Assembly: GCF_000308535.1 (NCBI RefSeq) | Contig: NZ_BAFW01000176.1 | Location: 1-53,842, forward strand | From: Nocardia cerradoensis NBRC 101014 | GTDB lineage: Bacteria; Actinomycetota; Actinomycetes; Mycobacteriales; Mycobacteriaceae | Length of the DNA: 53,842 nucleotides | Reading direction: 5' to 3' | Part shown: positions 43,695 to 53,334 of the stretch, piece by piece | Layout of the letters: each line of letters starts with the position of its first letter | Position numbering within the stretch: position 1 is the first letter of the stretch | Notes under the pieces: generated by a model | Told to the model about the DNA's origin: nothing | Seen by the model: the letters and a program-made list of their open reading frames with translations, nothing else | The model's database searches: none | Program-made: the position numbers and the translations under genes

Positions 43695-45518
43695 ATGTCC
43701 GCAATCACCGGCTGGCTCGACCGAGACCGCGATCTGCGCGAACACACCGCGACGGTCCGGGCCATGTCCGACACACTCGCCCACCGCGGTCCCGACGGCG
43801 GCGGCATCTGGCTGGAACAGCGAATCGCGCTGGGCCGCAACGTCCTCGCGGTGGCCGATCTGCTCGACAACGGGCAGCCCGTCGTCACCGGCGAGGCCGG
43901 ACGGCCGATCGCGGTGCTCACACTGTCCGGCGAGATCTACAACACCGCCGAACTCCGCCACGAACTGAGCGTCCGGGGCCACGCCTTCACCGGTGCGACG
44001 GACCCGGACGCCGAGGTGGTGCTGCACGCCTACCTGGAGTGGGGCGCCGACGCGGTGCGCCGCCTCGACGGCATGTTCGCCTTCGCCGTCTGGGACGTGC
44101 GGCGCGGTGAACTGCTGCTGGCCCGCGACCGGCTGGGCATCGAACCGCTGTACTACGCCGAACACCCCGGCGGGCTGCTGTTCGGCTCGGAACCGAAAGC
44201 GCTGCTGGCCAACGAGTTGTTCCGGCCACAGGTCGATGCCGAGGGACTGATCGACATCTTCACCGTGGCGATGCGGCGACCCGGCGACGCGGTCTATCGC
44301 GGGCTGCGCGAGGTGCGCCCGGGCTGGATCGTGCGCGCCGACCACAACGGCCTGCACCACCACCGGTACTGGCAGCCGGTCAGCGCACCGCACACCGACG
44401 ATGTCGACACCACGATCGCCACGCTGCGCGAGTTGCTCACCGATATCGTCGAGCGGCAGACCCGCACCGGCACGGCCGCCGGGCTGCTGTCCGGGGGTCT
44501 GGATTCCAGCGTCATCACCGCCTTGGCGGCGCGGGCGCGCGGCGACGCGAAACTGGCCACCTATTCGGTCGACTTCGCCGGCAGCGACACCGATTTCACG
44601 CCCGACGCCCTGCACGTCAGCCGGGACGCGCCGTACGTGCGGGCGGTGGTGGACCATGTCGGCACCGACCACACCGAGGTCCTCCTCGACGCGCCCGCCC
44701 TGCTGGACGAGATGGGCGAAACGCTGCGGGCGCGCGACATCCCCGGCGTCGGTGATCTGGACGTCTCGCTCTACCTGCTGTTCCGGGAGGTGCGCCGCTA
44801 CGCGGACGTGGTGCTGTCCGGAGAAGGCGCCGACGACATCTTCGGCGGATACCCGTGGTTCGCCGCCGAGGCCACCGCGTCCAGCGGCAGTTTCCCGTGG
44901 GCCGCGGGCAACACCGACCGCAACGCGATGCTGTCGCCCGAACTGCGCGCCCATCTCGACCTGGACGCGGCGGTGGTGGACCGGCACCGCGAGGCCGTCG
45001 CCGAACTGGCCCCGCTCGCCGGTGAGGAGGGCCCGGACCGGCGCATCCGGGAGGTCTTCCATCTCGAACTCACCCGCTTCCTGCCGTTCCTGCTCGACCG
45101 CAAGGACCGGATGAGCATGCGCACCGGCCTGCTGGTCCGGCTGCCGTTCTGCGATCACCGGCTCGTCGAATATCTCTGGAACGTGCCGTGGGATCTCAAG
45201 CGCCACGGCGGCCAGGAAAAAGGGATCCTGCGCGCGGCGGCCGAGCCGTGGCTGCCACCACAGGTCGCCAAGCGACCCAAGAGCGGTTTCCCGTTCGGCC
45301 AGAGCCCGCACTATCTCGCCGCGGTGCGCGAGGCCACCCGCGCCATGCTGGCCGATCCGAGCGCCCCCGCGCTGGCGCTGCTGAACACCGGCGCGCTCGC
45401 CGAACTCGCCGAGGGCGATCGCTGGCACAGCGGCACCTTCACCCCGCCGCCCTGGCTGCCCCGCGCCCTGCAGCTCAACACCTGGCTGCGCGACTACCGC
45501 GTCGAGGTGCGGCTGTAG
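43695..45518 (+). CDS. AsnB-like asparagine synthetase homologue lacking the glutaminase cysteine
   Basis: A 607-residue protein with the two-domain layout of glutamine-dependent asparagine synthetase. The synthetase part is intact: PP-loop SGGLDSS at 266-272, then GEGADDIFGGYPWF. The N-terminal Ntn domain begins M-S-A-ITGW where AsnB has M-C-G-ITGW, so the catalytic Cys2 is Ser, and the NGEIYN oxyanion segment reads SGEIYN (78-83). Glutamine hydrolysis is therefore unlikely, as in beta-lactam synthetase; ammonia or another amine would be the nucleophile. ATG 43695 has GGAG upstream, 14 bases after the ligase. It probably makes an amide of the activated acid. Confidence 0.88.
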   Translation: MSAITGWLDRDRDLREHTATVRAMSDTLAHRGPDGGGIWLEQRIALGRNVLAVADLLDNGQPVVTGEAGRPIAVLTLSGEIYNTAELRHELSVRGHAFTGATDPDAEVVLHAYLEWGADAVRRLDGMFAFAVWDVRRGELLLARDRLGIEPLYYAEHPGGLLFGSEPKALLANELFRPQVDAEGLIDIFTVAMRRPGDAVYRGLREVRPGWIVRADHNGLHHHRYWQPVSAPHTDDVDTTIATLRELLTDIVERQTRTGTAAGLLSGGLDSSVITALAARARGDAKLATYSVDFAGSDTDFTPDALHVSRDAPYVRAVVDHVGTDHTEVLLDAPALLDEMGETLRARDIPGVGDLDVSLYLLFREVRRYADVVLSGEGADDIFGGYPWFAAEATASSGSFPWAAGNTDRNAMLSPELRAHLDLDAAVVDRHREAVAELAPLAGEEGPDRRIREVFHLELTRFLPFLLDRKDRMSMRTGLLVRLPFCDHRLVEYLWNVPWDLKRHGGQEKGILRAAAEPWLPPQVAKRPKSGFPFGQSPHYLAAVREATRAMLADPSAPALALLNTGALAELAEGDRWHSGTFTPPPWLPRALQLNTWLRDYRVEVRL

Positions 45519-45597
45519 CCGCATCCGGCACGTACCCACCACCGGCCCCCGTCGAGAACCGATGGTGCGGACCGGTTTCGGGAGAGGAAAGGAAAAG

Positions 45598-46296
45598 ATG
45601 AGGAAAATGATCGCGGCGAGCGCACTGCTGGCCACCACACTGAGTGTGGCGCCGGCGCTCGCCCACGCCGATCCGGCCGAGGCCGGGGCGGTGAACTACA
45701 CCGCCACCACGACTCCGACGTCGACGATCATCCGCACCGACAGCGGTTCGCTGACCGACGAGGCCGGCGTCTTCAGGATCAAGGCGGCCGACGGCACCGT
45801 GCTCGCGGGCACCGAATTGTCCTTCCGGGTGGACGATTTCGTCTTCCCGATCGCCGCGGACATCTCGGGCCACACCGCGACCCTGACACCGCAACTGGAC
45901 CTCGCGCATGCGACATACCGCCCCGTCGCACTGCCGTATGAGGATCAGGCGCCGTGGAAGACGCCCTACGATCGCGAGCAGGCCGCCTGGACCCGCCTGA
46001 CCAGCACGATCGGTGCGGGTGCCACGATCGGCACCCTGATCGGCGGGCTCAGCGGCGGCGCGATCGGCTGCCTGCTCGGCGGCATCGCCGGAGCCACCGT
46101 CGCCTCCGCGACGATCGTCGGCCTGTTCGGCCCGTTCGTTCCGGCGGCGGTGGTGGGCTGTGTCGGCGGCATCGTGGCGATCGGCGCCCTCGGCACCCTG
46201 ATCGGTCAGCTGCTGGTGACGGCGCCGGTGGCGATTCTGGCCGCGGCGCAATACTTCACGACCATCAACCAGCCGTTCACCAAACCGGCGAGTTAG
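45598..46296 (+). CDS. Secreted or membrane-associated hypothetical protein with glycine-zipper region
   Basis: A 232-residue protein with a Sec signal peptide (MRKMIAASALLATTLSVAPALAHA). A beta-rich region of about 100 residues follows (residues 30-130). The C-terminal half has two or three hydrophobic segments full of GxxxG and small residues (IGAGATIGTLIGGLSGGAIG), like glycine-zipper or pore-associated proteins. Similar proteins are frequent in Nocardia; function unknown. SD GGAAAGG precedes ATG 45598. It lies 79 bp after the AsnB-like gene and is followed by a strong terminator, so it may be the last gene of that operon. Confidence 0.78.
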   Translation: MRKMIAASALLATTLSVAPALAHADPAEAGAVNYTATTTPTSTIIRTDSGSLTDEAGVFRIKAADGTVLAGTELSFRVDDFVFPIAADISGHTATLTPQLDLAHATYRPVALPYEDQAPWKTPYDREQAAWTRLTSTIGAGATIGTLIGGLSGGAIGCLLGGIAGATVASATIVGLFGPFVPAAVVGCVGGIVAIGALGTLIGQLLVTAPVAILAAAQYFTTINQPFTKPAS

Positions 46297-46303
46297 GCGG
46301 CGC

Positions 46304-46335
46304 GGGCGGGCTTCCGGATCGCCGGAGGCCCGCCC
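46304..46335. terminator. Strong bidirectional terminator hairpin
   Basis: GGGCGGGCTTCCGG (46304-46317) pairs with CCGGAGGCCCGCCC (46322-46335) through a 14-bp stem with one T-G wobble and an ATCG loop. It lies between the convergent secreted-protein gene and rlmN, and marks the edge between accessory and housekeeping blocks. Confidence 0.85.
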
Positions 46336-46347
46336 GACGGCCGGTGT

Positions 46348-47457
46348 CTACCCCTCCGCCGCCAGCTGTCCGCACGCCGCGGCGATTTCCTGCCCCCGGG
46401 TATCGCGTACGGTGCACGGCACACCTTGTGCCTCCACCCGCCGAACGAATTCGCGCTCAACGGGTTTCGGTGAGGCGTCCCACTTCGAGCCCGGGGTCGG
46501 ATTCAACGGGATCAGGTTCACGTGGACGCGGGCGCCCAGCGCCTTGTGCAGCTTCTGGCCCAGCATGTCGGCGCGCCACGGCTGGTCGTTGATATCGCGG
46601 ATCAGGGCGTATTCGACCGAGACCCGGCGACCGGTCTTGTCGGCGTAATACCGTGCGGCGTCGAGAACTTCGGCGACCGACCAGCGATTGTTGACCGGCA
46701 CCAACGTATCTCGCAATTCGTCGTCCGGCGTGTGCAGGGAGACGGCCAGCGTCACCGACAGGCCCTCGTCGGCCAGTTTGCGGATCGCGGGGGCCAAGCC
46801 GACGGTCGACACGACCACGTTGCGCTGCGAGATACCCAGGCCGTCCGGCGCGGGAGAGGTGATTCGCCGGACCGCGGCCACCACCCGCTTGTAGTTGGCG
46901 AGCGGCTCACCCATACCCATGAACACGATGTTCGACAGGCGACCGGCACCGCCGGCCACCTCGCCGTCGCGCAGCGCCGCGGCGGCCGCGCGCACCTGGT
47001 CGACGATCTCGGCAGTGGAGAGGTTGCGGTTCAGTCCGCCCTGTCCGGTCGCGCAGAACGGGCAGGCCATACCGCAGCCGGCCTGACTGGAGATGCACAG
47101 CGTATTGCGGTCGGGATAGCGCATCAGCACACTCTCGAGCAGGGTGCCGTCACCGGCGCGCCACAGGGTCTTGCGCGTGGTGCCCGCATCACACACCACC
47201 TGCCGCACCTCGCTGAGCAGCGGCGGGAACAACGCCTCGGCGATCTTCTCCCGCATCGGCTCGGGCAGATCGGTCATCTGCCGTGGGTCGGCCTGCAGCC
47301 GCCCGTAGTACTGCCGGGCGATCTGATCGGCCCGGAACTTCGGCAGTCCGAGTTCCTCCACCGCCTGCCGCCGCTGGGCCGAATCGAGGTCGGCGAGATG
47401 CCGCGGCGGCATTCCACGGCGCGGAGCATCGAAAACGAGCGGCAGGGAGGTAGTCAT
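46348..47457 (-). CDS. rlmN: 23S rRNA (adenine-C2)-methyltransferase RlmN
   Basis: A 369-residue radical-SAM methyltransferase that methylates A2503 of 23S rRNA and A37 of some tRNAs. The cluster motif is C128-G-M-A-C132-P-F-C135 (CxxxCxxC), preceded by the [10 protein letters not shown] segment; the methyl-carrying Cys near the C-terminus lies in [14 protein letters not shown] 47457 begins homology. It closes the conserved rpsB-tsf-pyrH-frr-cdsA-rlmN order, separated from cdsA here by an opposite-strand gene. Confidence 0.96.
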   Translation of the reverse strand: MTTSLPLVFDAPRRGMPPRHLADLDSAQRRQAVEELGLPKFRADQIARQYYGRLQADPRQMTDLPEPMREKIAEALFPPLLSEVRQVVCDAGTTRKTLWRAGDGTLLESVLMRYPDRNTLCISSQAGCGMACPFCATGQGGLNRNLSTAEIVDQVRAAAAALRDGEVAGGAGRLSNIVFMGMGEPLANYKRVVAAVRRITSPAPDGLGISQRNVVVSTVGLAPAIRKLADEGLSVTLAVSLHTPDDELRDTLVPVNNRWSVAEVLDAARYYADKTGRRVSVEYALIRDINDQPWRADMLGQKLHKALGARVHVNLIPLNPTPGSKWDASPKPVEREFVRRVEAQGVPCTVRDTRGQEIAAACGQLAAEG

Positions 47458-47592
47458 AACCCTTCCAGTGTCGCATTGCCGGTACCGGCCCGCCGCCCGC
47501 GGGCAGGGATAACCCGATCACAGTTACGGCGCGGGCGAACGGGTATTCCGCAGATACGCATATCCGCCATAGCGATCGGGAATGATCGAAAT

Positions 47593-47955
47593 ATGACCAG
47601 CGACGCAGTACCGAGCCAGGGACCGGATCCGGTCCCGCACACCGATCCCCCGCACACCGATCCCCCGCGCGTCGACACCCCGCCGTCGACCGCACCCGCC
47701 CGCCGCAACCGAGCGCTGAAAACCCGCGCGGGCTACACCTGGGTGGCGCTCGTCGCGGCGGCGGTCATCGGGGTTCTGCTGTTGATCTTCATTCTGCAGA
47801 ACCTCGATCAGGTCCGGATCCACCTGTTCTTCTGGCAGTTCAACCTGCCGCTCGGCGTCACGCTGCTGCTGTCGGTGATCGCCGGCGCGCTGGTGATGGC
47901 GCTGGCCGGCGGCTGGCGGATCATGCAGTTGCGGCGCGCGGCGAAGCGGCGCTGA
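47593..47955 (+). CDS. LapA-domain small membrane protein
   Basis: A 120-residue protein with a Pro/Asp/Thr-rich N-terminal tail (containing a doubled HTDPP unit from a 15-bp direct repeat), then two membrane helices joined by a LIFILQNLDQVRIHLFFWQF segment. This segment is the signature of the LapA/YciS (DUF1049) family of membrane assembly proteins. It ends with a basic RRAAKRR tail. It lies opposite to cdsA and rlmN, with its stop only 9 bp from the cdsA end. Role in actinobacteria unknown. Confidence 0.85.
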   Translation: MTSDAVPSQGPDPVPHTDPPHTDPPRVDTPPSTAPARRNRALKTRAGYTWVALVAAAVIGVLLLIFILQNLDQVRIHLFFWQFNLPLGVTLLLSVIAGALVMALAGGWRIMQLRRAAKRR

Positions 47956-47964
47956 GCCGGGCGG

Positions 47965-48900
47965 TCAGAGCAGGGCGGTCAGCACCAGCCAGGAGACGAA
48001 CGCCGAGGGCAGCATCGAGTCGAGGCGATCCATGATGCCGCCGTGCCCGGGCAGCAACGTGCCCATGTCCTTGATGCCCAGCTCGCGCTTGATCTGCGAT
48101 TCGATCAGATCACCGCAGGTCGCCACGAGCACGACCGCGACGCCCAGCAGCACGCCGATCATCGAATTGGCCTGCAGCAGCAACGTCACCGTGAGCAGTC
48201 CGCCGATGATGCAGAACACCAGCGATCCGGCGAAACCCTCCCACGATTTCTTCGGGCTGATGGCCGGCACCATCGGATGGCGGCCGAACAGCACGCCGGC
48301 CACGTAACCGCCGACATCGGAGCAGACCACCAGGATCATGAAGGTCAGCACGCGGAGATTGCCGTCGTCCTGCTGCAGCATCAGCACCGCGAACGAGGCC
48401 AGCAGCGGGATCCAGGACACCACGAACACCGTGATCGCGGTGTCGCGCAGGAAGTTTCGCGGCGTGGCCGCCAGGCCGTGGTCGAACAGTCGCCACACCA
48501 TGCACACCAGCGCGGTCGCCGCGAAGGCGCCCGCCACGCCCTGGGTGCCGTAGGGCCAGGCCAGCCAGATCATCGCCTGTCCGCCGACAATGAGCGGCAC
48601 CCGCGGCACCAGGACGTCGGCCTCGCGCAGCCGCTTGGCGACCTCCCAGGTGGCGATCGCCATCGCGACCGCGATGACTCCGATCAGAACCTTCGGAACG
48701 AACAGCAGGATCGCGATCAGCGATGCGCCGAGGCCGACACCGACCGCCAGCGCCGCCGGTAAATTGCGACCGGCGCGGGAGGGCTTACCGCTCGGCTGCG
48801 CCGAGGGCGTGTCGGGAGCCGGTGTTGCACCGGCCGGGTCGCTCGCCGGCATCGTCTCGCCGGCTGCGGCTTCTTCGGCCACGATTGTCCCGTCGCTCAC
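47965..48900 (-). CDS. cdsA: Phosphatidate cytidylyltransferase
   Basis: A 311-residue integral membrane enzyme that makes CDP-diacylglycerol from CTP and phosphatidic acid, the branch point for phospholipids. The C-terminal signature (SQIKRELGIKDMGTLLPGHGG, then IMDRLDS) is complete. A Pro/Ala-rich N-terminal tail of about 45 residues precedes the first helix. It follows frr by 55 bp in the usual translation/lipid operon order. Confidence 0.95.
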   Translation of the reverse strand: MSDGTIVAEEAAAGETMPASDPAGATPAPDTPSAQPSGKPSRAGRNLPAALAVGVGLGASLIAILLFVPKVLIGVIAVAMAIATWEVAKRLREADVLVPRVPLIVGGQAMIWLAWPYGTQGVAGAFAATALVCMVWRLFDHGLAATPRNFLRDTAITVFVVSWIPLLASFAVLMLQQDDGNLRVLTFMILVVCSDVGGYVAGVLFGRHPMVPAISPKKSWEGFAGSLVFCIIGGLLTVTLLLQANSMIGVLLGVAVVLVATCGDLIESQIKRELGIKDMGTLLPGHGGIMDRLDSMLPSAFVSWLVLTALL

Positions 48901-48955
48901 TTATTCGTCCACTCCGTCCCCGGGCCCGTGCCGCATCGTCGCGCCGGGCCGAGTC

Positions 48956-49513
48956 TCACACCTCGAGCAGTTCCGATTCCTTGTGCTTGACCAGCTCGTC
49001 GATCTGGGCAACGTATTTCTGGGTGGTCTTGTCCAGTTCCTTCTCGGCGCGACCGACCTCGTCCTCGCCGGCCTCGCCGTCCTTCTGGATGCGGTTCAGC
49101 TCGTCCATCGACTTGCGCCGCACATTGCGAATGGCGATCTTGGCCTCCTCCCCCTTGGATTTCGCCTGCTTCACCAGTTCCCGCCGGCGTTCCTCGGTCA
49201 GCTGCGGGATCACCACGCGGATGATGGTGCCGTCGTTGGTCGGATTCACGCCCAGATCCGAATTGCGGATCGCGGTCTCGATCGTCTGCAACTGCCCCTG
49301 CTCGTAGGGCTTGATGACGACCATGCGCGGTTCGGGCACGGTGATGCTGGCCATCTGGGTGATCGGCGTCGGCGAGCCGTAGTACTCGACCACGACCCGG
49401 TTGAACATGCCCGGGTTGGCGCGGCCGGTCCGAATACTTCCGAGGTCGTCCTTCGCCACCGAGACAGCCTTTTCCATCTTCTCCTCGGCGTCGAAGAGCG
49501 CTTCATCAATCAC
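48956..49513 (-). CDS. frr: Ribosome recycling factor
   Basis: A 185-residue factor that, with EF-G, splits post-termination ribosomes. [11 protein letters not shown] and [18 protein letters not shown] are diagnostic. The start is GTG 49513 ([13 protein letters not shown]): the SD GGAGGAAA lies directly before it, and the resulting 185-residue length equals that of the mycobacterial protein. The longer frame to 49528 would place the SD inside the gene. Confidence 0.96.
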   Translation of the reverse strand: MIDEALFDAEEKMEKAVSVAKDDLGSIRTGRANPGMFNRVVVEYYGSPTPITQMASITVPEPRMVVIKPYEQGQLQTIETAIRNSDLGVNPTNDGTIIRVVIPQLTEERRRELVKQAKSKGEEAKIAIRNVRRKSMDELNRIQKDGEAGEDEVGRAEKELDKTTQKYVAQIDELVKHKESELLEV

Positions 49514-49576
49514 GACCGTTTCCTCCACAGCATCGTTTCGGGGCCCGGAATTCGCGAGGACCGATCCCCGCAGGGT

Positions 49577-50311
49577 TCAGGACCGAACCAGTGTGCCGAT
49601 TTTCTCACCGGCCACCGCGCGGGCAATATTGCCCTTGATCAACAAATTGAACACCAGCATCGGCATCTGGTTGTCCATACACAAACTGAACGCGGTGGCA
49701 TCGGCCACCTTGAGTCCGCGCTCGAGGACTTCCTTGTGCGTGATCTCGGAGAACATGATCGCCTCCGCCTCGACCTTGGGGTCGGCGGTGAAGACGCCGT
49801 CGACGGCCTTGGCCATCAGCACCACCTCGGCGCCGATCTCGAGCGCGCGCTGCGCCGCGGTGGTGTCGGTGGAGAAGTACGGCATGCCCATACCGGCGCC
49901 GAAGATCACCACCCGGCCCTTCTCCAGATGCCGCTTCGCCCGCAGGGGCAGATACGGCTCCGCGACCTGCCCCATGGTGATGGCCGTCTGCACGCGGGTG
50001 TCGACGCCCTGCTTCTGCAGAAAGTCTTGCAGCGCAAGGCTGTTCATCACGGTGCCGAGCATACCCATGTAATCGGAGCGGGCCCGCTCCATGCCGCGCT
50101 CCTCGAGTTCGGCGCCGCGGAAGAAGTTGCCGCCACCGATGACCACCGCCACCTGCACGCCGGTCGAGACGACCTCGGCGATCTGCTCGGCTACGGTCTG
50201 GACCACATCCGGGTCGAGCCCGACCTCGCCGCCGCCGAACATCTCCCCACCCAATTTGAGGAGTACTCGGCGATAGCCCTTGCGGTCGGGCGCCGTATCC
50301 GGGTCCGTCAT
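49577..50311 (-). CDS. pyrH: UMP kinase
   Basis: A 244-residue hexameric UMP kinase of the amino acid kinase fold that makes UDP from UMP and ATP. The N-terminal [11 protein letters not shown] and the [10 protein letters not shown] loop are typical. ATG 50311 has SD AGGAG and was chosen over an upstream in-frame start at 50350. It is 63 bp upstream of frr. Confidence 0.96.
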   Translation of the reverse strand: MTDPDTAPDRKGYRRVLLKLGGEMFGGGEVGLDPDVVQTVAEQIAEVVSTGVQVAVVIGGGNFFRGAELEERGMERARSDYMGMLGTVMNSLALQDFLQKQGVDTRVQTAITMGQVAEPYLPLRAKRHLEKGRVVIFGAGMGMPYFSTDTTAAQRALEIGAEVVLMAKAVDGVFTADPKVEAEAIMFSEITHKEVLERGLKVADATAFSLCMDNQMPMLVFNLLIKGNIARAVAGEKIGTLVRS

Positions 50312-50508
50312 CGGTCTCCTAGTCCTCGGCAGTCGAGCGAGCGCACGCACGGGAAATTACCCTCCCGGGCGCGATTGTTCGCGCGGGACGGTAACACGCT
50401 GCGTCCATCCTGCACCACGAGCGGTCACGCCGGTGAGCCGACCCTCGAATACGCGACAATTCCCTATCCCACTGCGAAACGATGTTGTTTCAAATAAGGT
50501 GCGGGCGC

Positions 50509-50826
50509 ATGACGATCACTCGCCGGACGGTTCACATCCTCTGCGCCGCGGCACTACTCGGCGCCGCGCCCCTCGCCGTCGACTCTGCCGCCACCGCCGC
50601 GGTCGTTCTCCTGATACCGGAGGCCGCCACGGCGCCGGACAGGGTGGATTCGGCGGCACCGACCGGTTTCACCGGACCGATTCCGACCGGCAGTACCGAT
50701 GCCGCGTTCGGCAGCGTCGACAGCGGCACGCCGATCATCAGCCTGCTGCCGGCGATCCCGTATCTGGCGAACTGGGCCGTCACGGGCAGCAGCGGATGCA
50801 TCAACCCCGGCGGCTGCGGCGGCTGA
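50509..50826 (+). CDS. Small secreted hypothetical protein
   Basis: A 105-residue protein with a Sec-type signal peptide (MTITRRTVHILCAAALLGAA). The mature part is Ala/Thr/Gly/Ser-rich and ends in SSGCINPGGCGG, with two cysteines near the C-terminus. ATG 50509 follows AAGGTG; an in-frame ATG at 50482 lacks an SD. It is inserted on the opposite strand between pyrH and tsf. Function not recognisable. Confidence 0.65.
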   Translation: MTITRRTVHILCAAALLGAAPLAVDSAATAAVVLLIPEAATAPDRVDSAAPTGFTGPIPTGSTDAAFGSVDSGTPIISLLPAIPYLANWAVTGSSGCINPGGCGG

Positions 50827-50834
50827 TCGATGCC

Positions 50835-50879
50835 GAAAGGCCCCCGGCGCAACGGAATTCGTCGCACCGGGGGCCTTTC
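50835..50879. terminator. Bidirectional terminator hairpin downstream of tsf
   Basis: GAAAGGCCCCCGG (50835-50847) and CCGGGGGCCTTTC (50867-50879) form a 13-bp stem with an A/T-rich base, between the convergent small secreted gene and tsf. Confidence 0.85.
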
Positions 50880-50886
50880 CGGCAGA

Positions 50887-51711
50887 TCAGGCCTGACCGA
50901 CCTCGAAGCGGGCGAAGCGGGTGATGGTGACACCGGCGTCGTCCAGCAGCTGCTTGACGGTCTTCTTGCTGTCGGTGACCGAGGACTGCTCCAGCAGGAC
51001 GACGTCCTTGTAGAAGCCGTTCACGCGACCCTCGACGATCTTCGGCAGCGCGGCCTCCGGCTTGCCCTCTTCCTTGGCGGTCGCCTCGGCGATCTCGCGC
51101 TCCTTGGCGACGACCTCGGCCGGGACATCCTCGCGGGTCAGGTACTTGGCCTTCAGCGCCGCGATCTGCATCGCGGCGGCGCGAGCGACCTCGGCCGCGG
51201 CGTCGCCCTCACCCTGGTACTCGACCAGCACGCCGACGGCCGGCGGCAGGTCCGAGGACCGCTTGTGCAGGTAGGTCGCGACCGGGCCGTCGAAGGACAC
51301 GACGCGACGCAGCTCCAGCTTCTCGCCGATCTTGGCGGCCAGCTCCTGCACCACCTGGTCGGCGGTCTTGCCGTTGACGTCGACCGCCTTGAGCGCCTCC
51401 AGGTCGGCCGGGCGCACCTTGGCGGCGGCGTCGACGATGTCGCCGGCGGTGTTCTGGAACTCGTCGTTCTTGGCGACGAAGTCGGTCTCGGAGTTGAGCT
51501 CGATCATCACGCCGTTCTGCGCGGCGACCAGGCCCTCGGCGGTGGCGCGCTCGGCGCGCTTGCCGACATCCTTGGCGCCCTTGATCCGCAGCACCTCGAC
51601 GGCCTTGTCGAAGTCGCCGTCGGTCTCCTCCAGGGCCTTCTTGCAGTCCATCATTCCGGAGCCGGTGAGCTCGCGGAGCCGCTTCACATCCTGGGCGGTG
51701 TAGTTCGCCAT
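50887..51711 (-). CDS. tsf: Elongation factor Ts
   Basis: A 274-residue nucleotide exchange factor for EF-Tu. The N-terminal UBA-like segment [16 protein letters not shown] and the core motif [12 protein letters not shown] are diagnostic. SD GAGGAGG precedes ATG 51711. It is 123 bp downstream of rpsB in the usual pair. Confidence 0.97.
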   Translation of the reverse strand: MANYTAQDVKRLRELTGSGMMDCKKALEETDGDFDKAVEVLRIKGAKDVGKRAERATAEGLVAAQNGVMIELNSETDFVAKNDEFQNTAGDIVDAAAKVRPADLEALKAVDVNGKTADQVVQELAAKIGEKLELRRVVSFDGPVATYLHKRSSDLPPAVGVLVEYQGEGDAAAEVARAAAMQIAALKAKYLTREDVPAEVVAKEREIAEATAKEEGKPEAALPKIVEGRVNGFYKDVVLLEQSSVTDSKKTVKQLLDDAGVTITRFARFEVGQA

Positions 51712-51834
51712 CGTGGCGAGCCTCCTCGAAGATTTACGAAAGTTGTCAGGTCTCTTAGCACCACCATGCCGACCGCTTCCGAACAGGAAGGGCCGGCAGG
51801 GTGAACAGACAATCGCGGTGGGAACCGCGCCGGA

Positions 51835-52701
51835 TCAGAAGTCGGCCGGGGTCTTGGTGGCCGGCTCTTCCTTCAGCTCCGCCTCGGCGGCGGTCTCCGG
51901 AGCGGCCTCGCCACCCTCGGCGGCCGGGGTCGCCTGCGCCAGCAGCTCCTGCTCCCACTCGGCGAGCGGCTCGCCGGCGCCGGCTTCGGGCTTCACATCG
52001 CCCGAGGCGCGGGAGGCACGGGCCTGCACGCCCTCGGCGACCGCGGAAGCGACAACCTTGGTGAGCAGCGCGGCCGAGCGGATCGCGTCGTCGTTACCCG
52101 GGATCGGGTAGTCGACCAGGTCGGGGTCGCAGTTGGTGTCCAGGATCGCGATGACCGGGATGTTCAGCTTGCGAGCCTCACCGACGGCGATGTGCTCCTT
52201 GTTGGTGTCGACGACCCAGATGGCCGAGGGCACCTTGGCCATATCGCGGATACCGCCGAGGGTGCGTTCCAGCTTGTTCTTCTCGCGGGTCAGCATCAAG
52301 ATTTCCTTCTTGGTGCGGCCCTCGAAACCACCGGTCTGCTCCATCGCCTCGAGTTCCTTCAGGCGCTGCAGCCGCTTGTGCACGGTGGAGAAGTTGGTGA
52401 GCATGCCACCCAGCCAGCGCTGGTTGACGTAGGGCATCCCGACGCGAGTCGCCTCGGCCGCGATCGACTCCTGAGCCTGCTTCTTGGTGCCGACGAAGAG
52501 AACGGTGCCACCGTGGGCGACGGTCTCCTTGACGAACTCGTAGGCCTTGTCGATGTAGGTCAGCGTCTGCTGCAGGTCGATGATGTAGATGCCGTTGCGG
52601 TCGGTGAAGATGAACCGCTTCATCTTCGGGTTCCACCGCCGGGTCTGGTGACCGAAGTGTGCGCCGCTGTCGAGCAGCTGCTTCATGGTTACGACAGCCA
52701 T
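51835..52701 (-). CDS. rpsB: 30S ribosomal protein S2
   Basis: A 288-residue S2 protein. [20 protein letters not shown] at the N-terminus and [17 protein letters not shown] are conserved. The C-terminal 45 residues are a Glu/Ala-rich actinobacterial tail. The start is ATG 52701 ([10 protein letters not shown]) with an AAAGGCGGG-type SD; the frame upstream to 52893 is not homologous. The 267-bp region before it (52702-52968) holds the promoter and leader and no gene that I can support. Confidence 0.97.
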   Translation of the reverse strand: MAVVTMKQLLDSGAHFGHQTRRWNPKMKRFIFTDRNGIYIIDLQQTLTYIDKAYEFVKETVAHGGTVLFVGTKKQAQESIAAEATRVGMPYVNQRWLGGMLTNFSTVHKRLQRLKELEAMEQTGGFEGRTKKEILMLTREKNKLERTLGGIRDMAKVPSAIWVVDTNKEHIAVGEARKLNIPVIAILDTNCDPDLVDYPIPGNDDAIRSAALLTKVVASAVAEGVQARASRASGDVKPEAGAGEPLAEWEQELLAQATPAAEGGEAAPETAAEAELKEEPATKTPADF

Positions 52702-52968
52702 AGCTGCGTACCCGCCTTTCTGAGCCGGTTGACGCAGAAATCGAGGGTCGATCTCTGCCCTGGCGTCCGTGGCCGCCGGACCTTCCGGAAAAATTCGGGA
52801 GGACCAGCCGACGGCACCGTGGTCGGACGCGCGAAGTCGATCCGCGTACAGCGAACCGCGTTGCCAGTCTACGACCAGCGCAGGTGAGAACATAAACGGG
52901 GTGGTCAGCGCCCGCTTTGCACCCCCAGCTCAGCGGACGCCGGGCAACCTGCCGATCCGCAGATCAGC

Positions 52969-53334
52969 TCACAGATGCCAACCGGGCGTCGACTCCAGCA
53001 ACGCCACCACGAGTGCCGCCGACGCCACGACACAGATCGCCGCGCTCGTCGTCGCCATCGCGAGCCATCCGTCGCTCCATCTCCCCCACGCATGGGCGTG
53101 CAGGGTGCGGCTGCGCGCCACACAGACGGTGGTGATCACGGCCAGCGCACCGATCGCCACCAGCGCGAGCACGGTGGCGGCACGGTCACCGCTGGTCAAG
53201 GCGACGTGCAGGAACAGCAGCGCATTGGCCATCGCGCCCACCGCGGTCCGCCACCAGGACAACGCCGTCCGCTCGGCCTGCAAACCACGGTCGGCCGGGA
53301 CGGCGGGCGGACGATTCGGCGGGATCGCGGTCAT
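52969..53334 (-). CDS. DUF202 membrane protein
   Basis: A 121-residue protein with three hydrophobic helices. The DUF202/YidH signature is QAERTALSWWRTAVGAMANALLF in the first part. Members are small inner-membrane proteins of unknown function, often encoded in tandem pairs. ATG 53334 overlaps the stop of the next DUF202 gene as ATGA. Confidence 0.83.
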   Translation of the reverse strand: MTAIPPNRPPAVPADRGLQAERTALSWWRTAVGAMANALLFLHVALTSGDRAATVLALVAIGALAVITTVCVARSRTLHAHAWGRWSDGWLAMATTSAAICVVASAALVVALLESTPGWHL

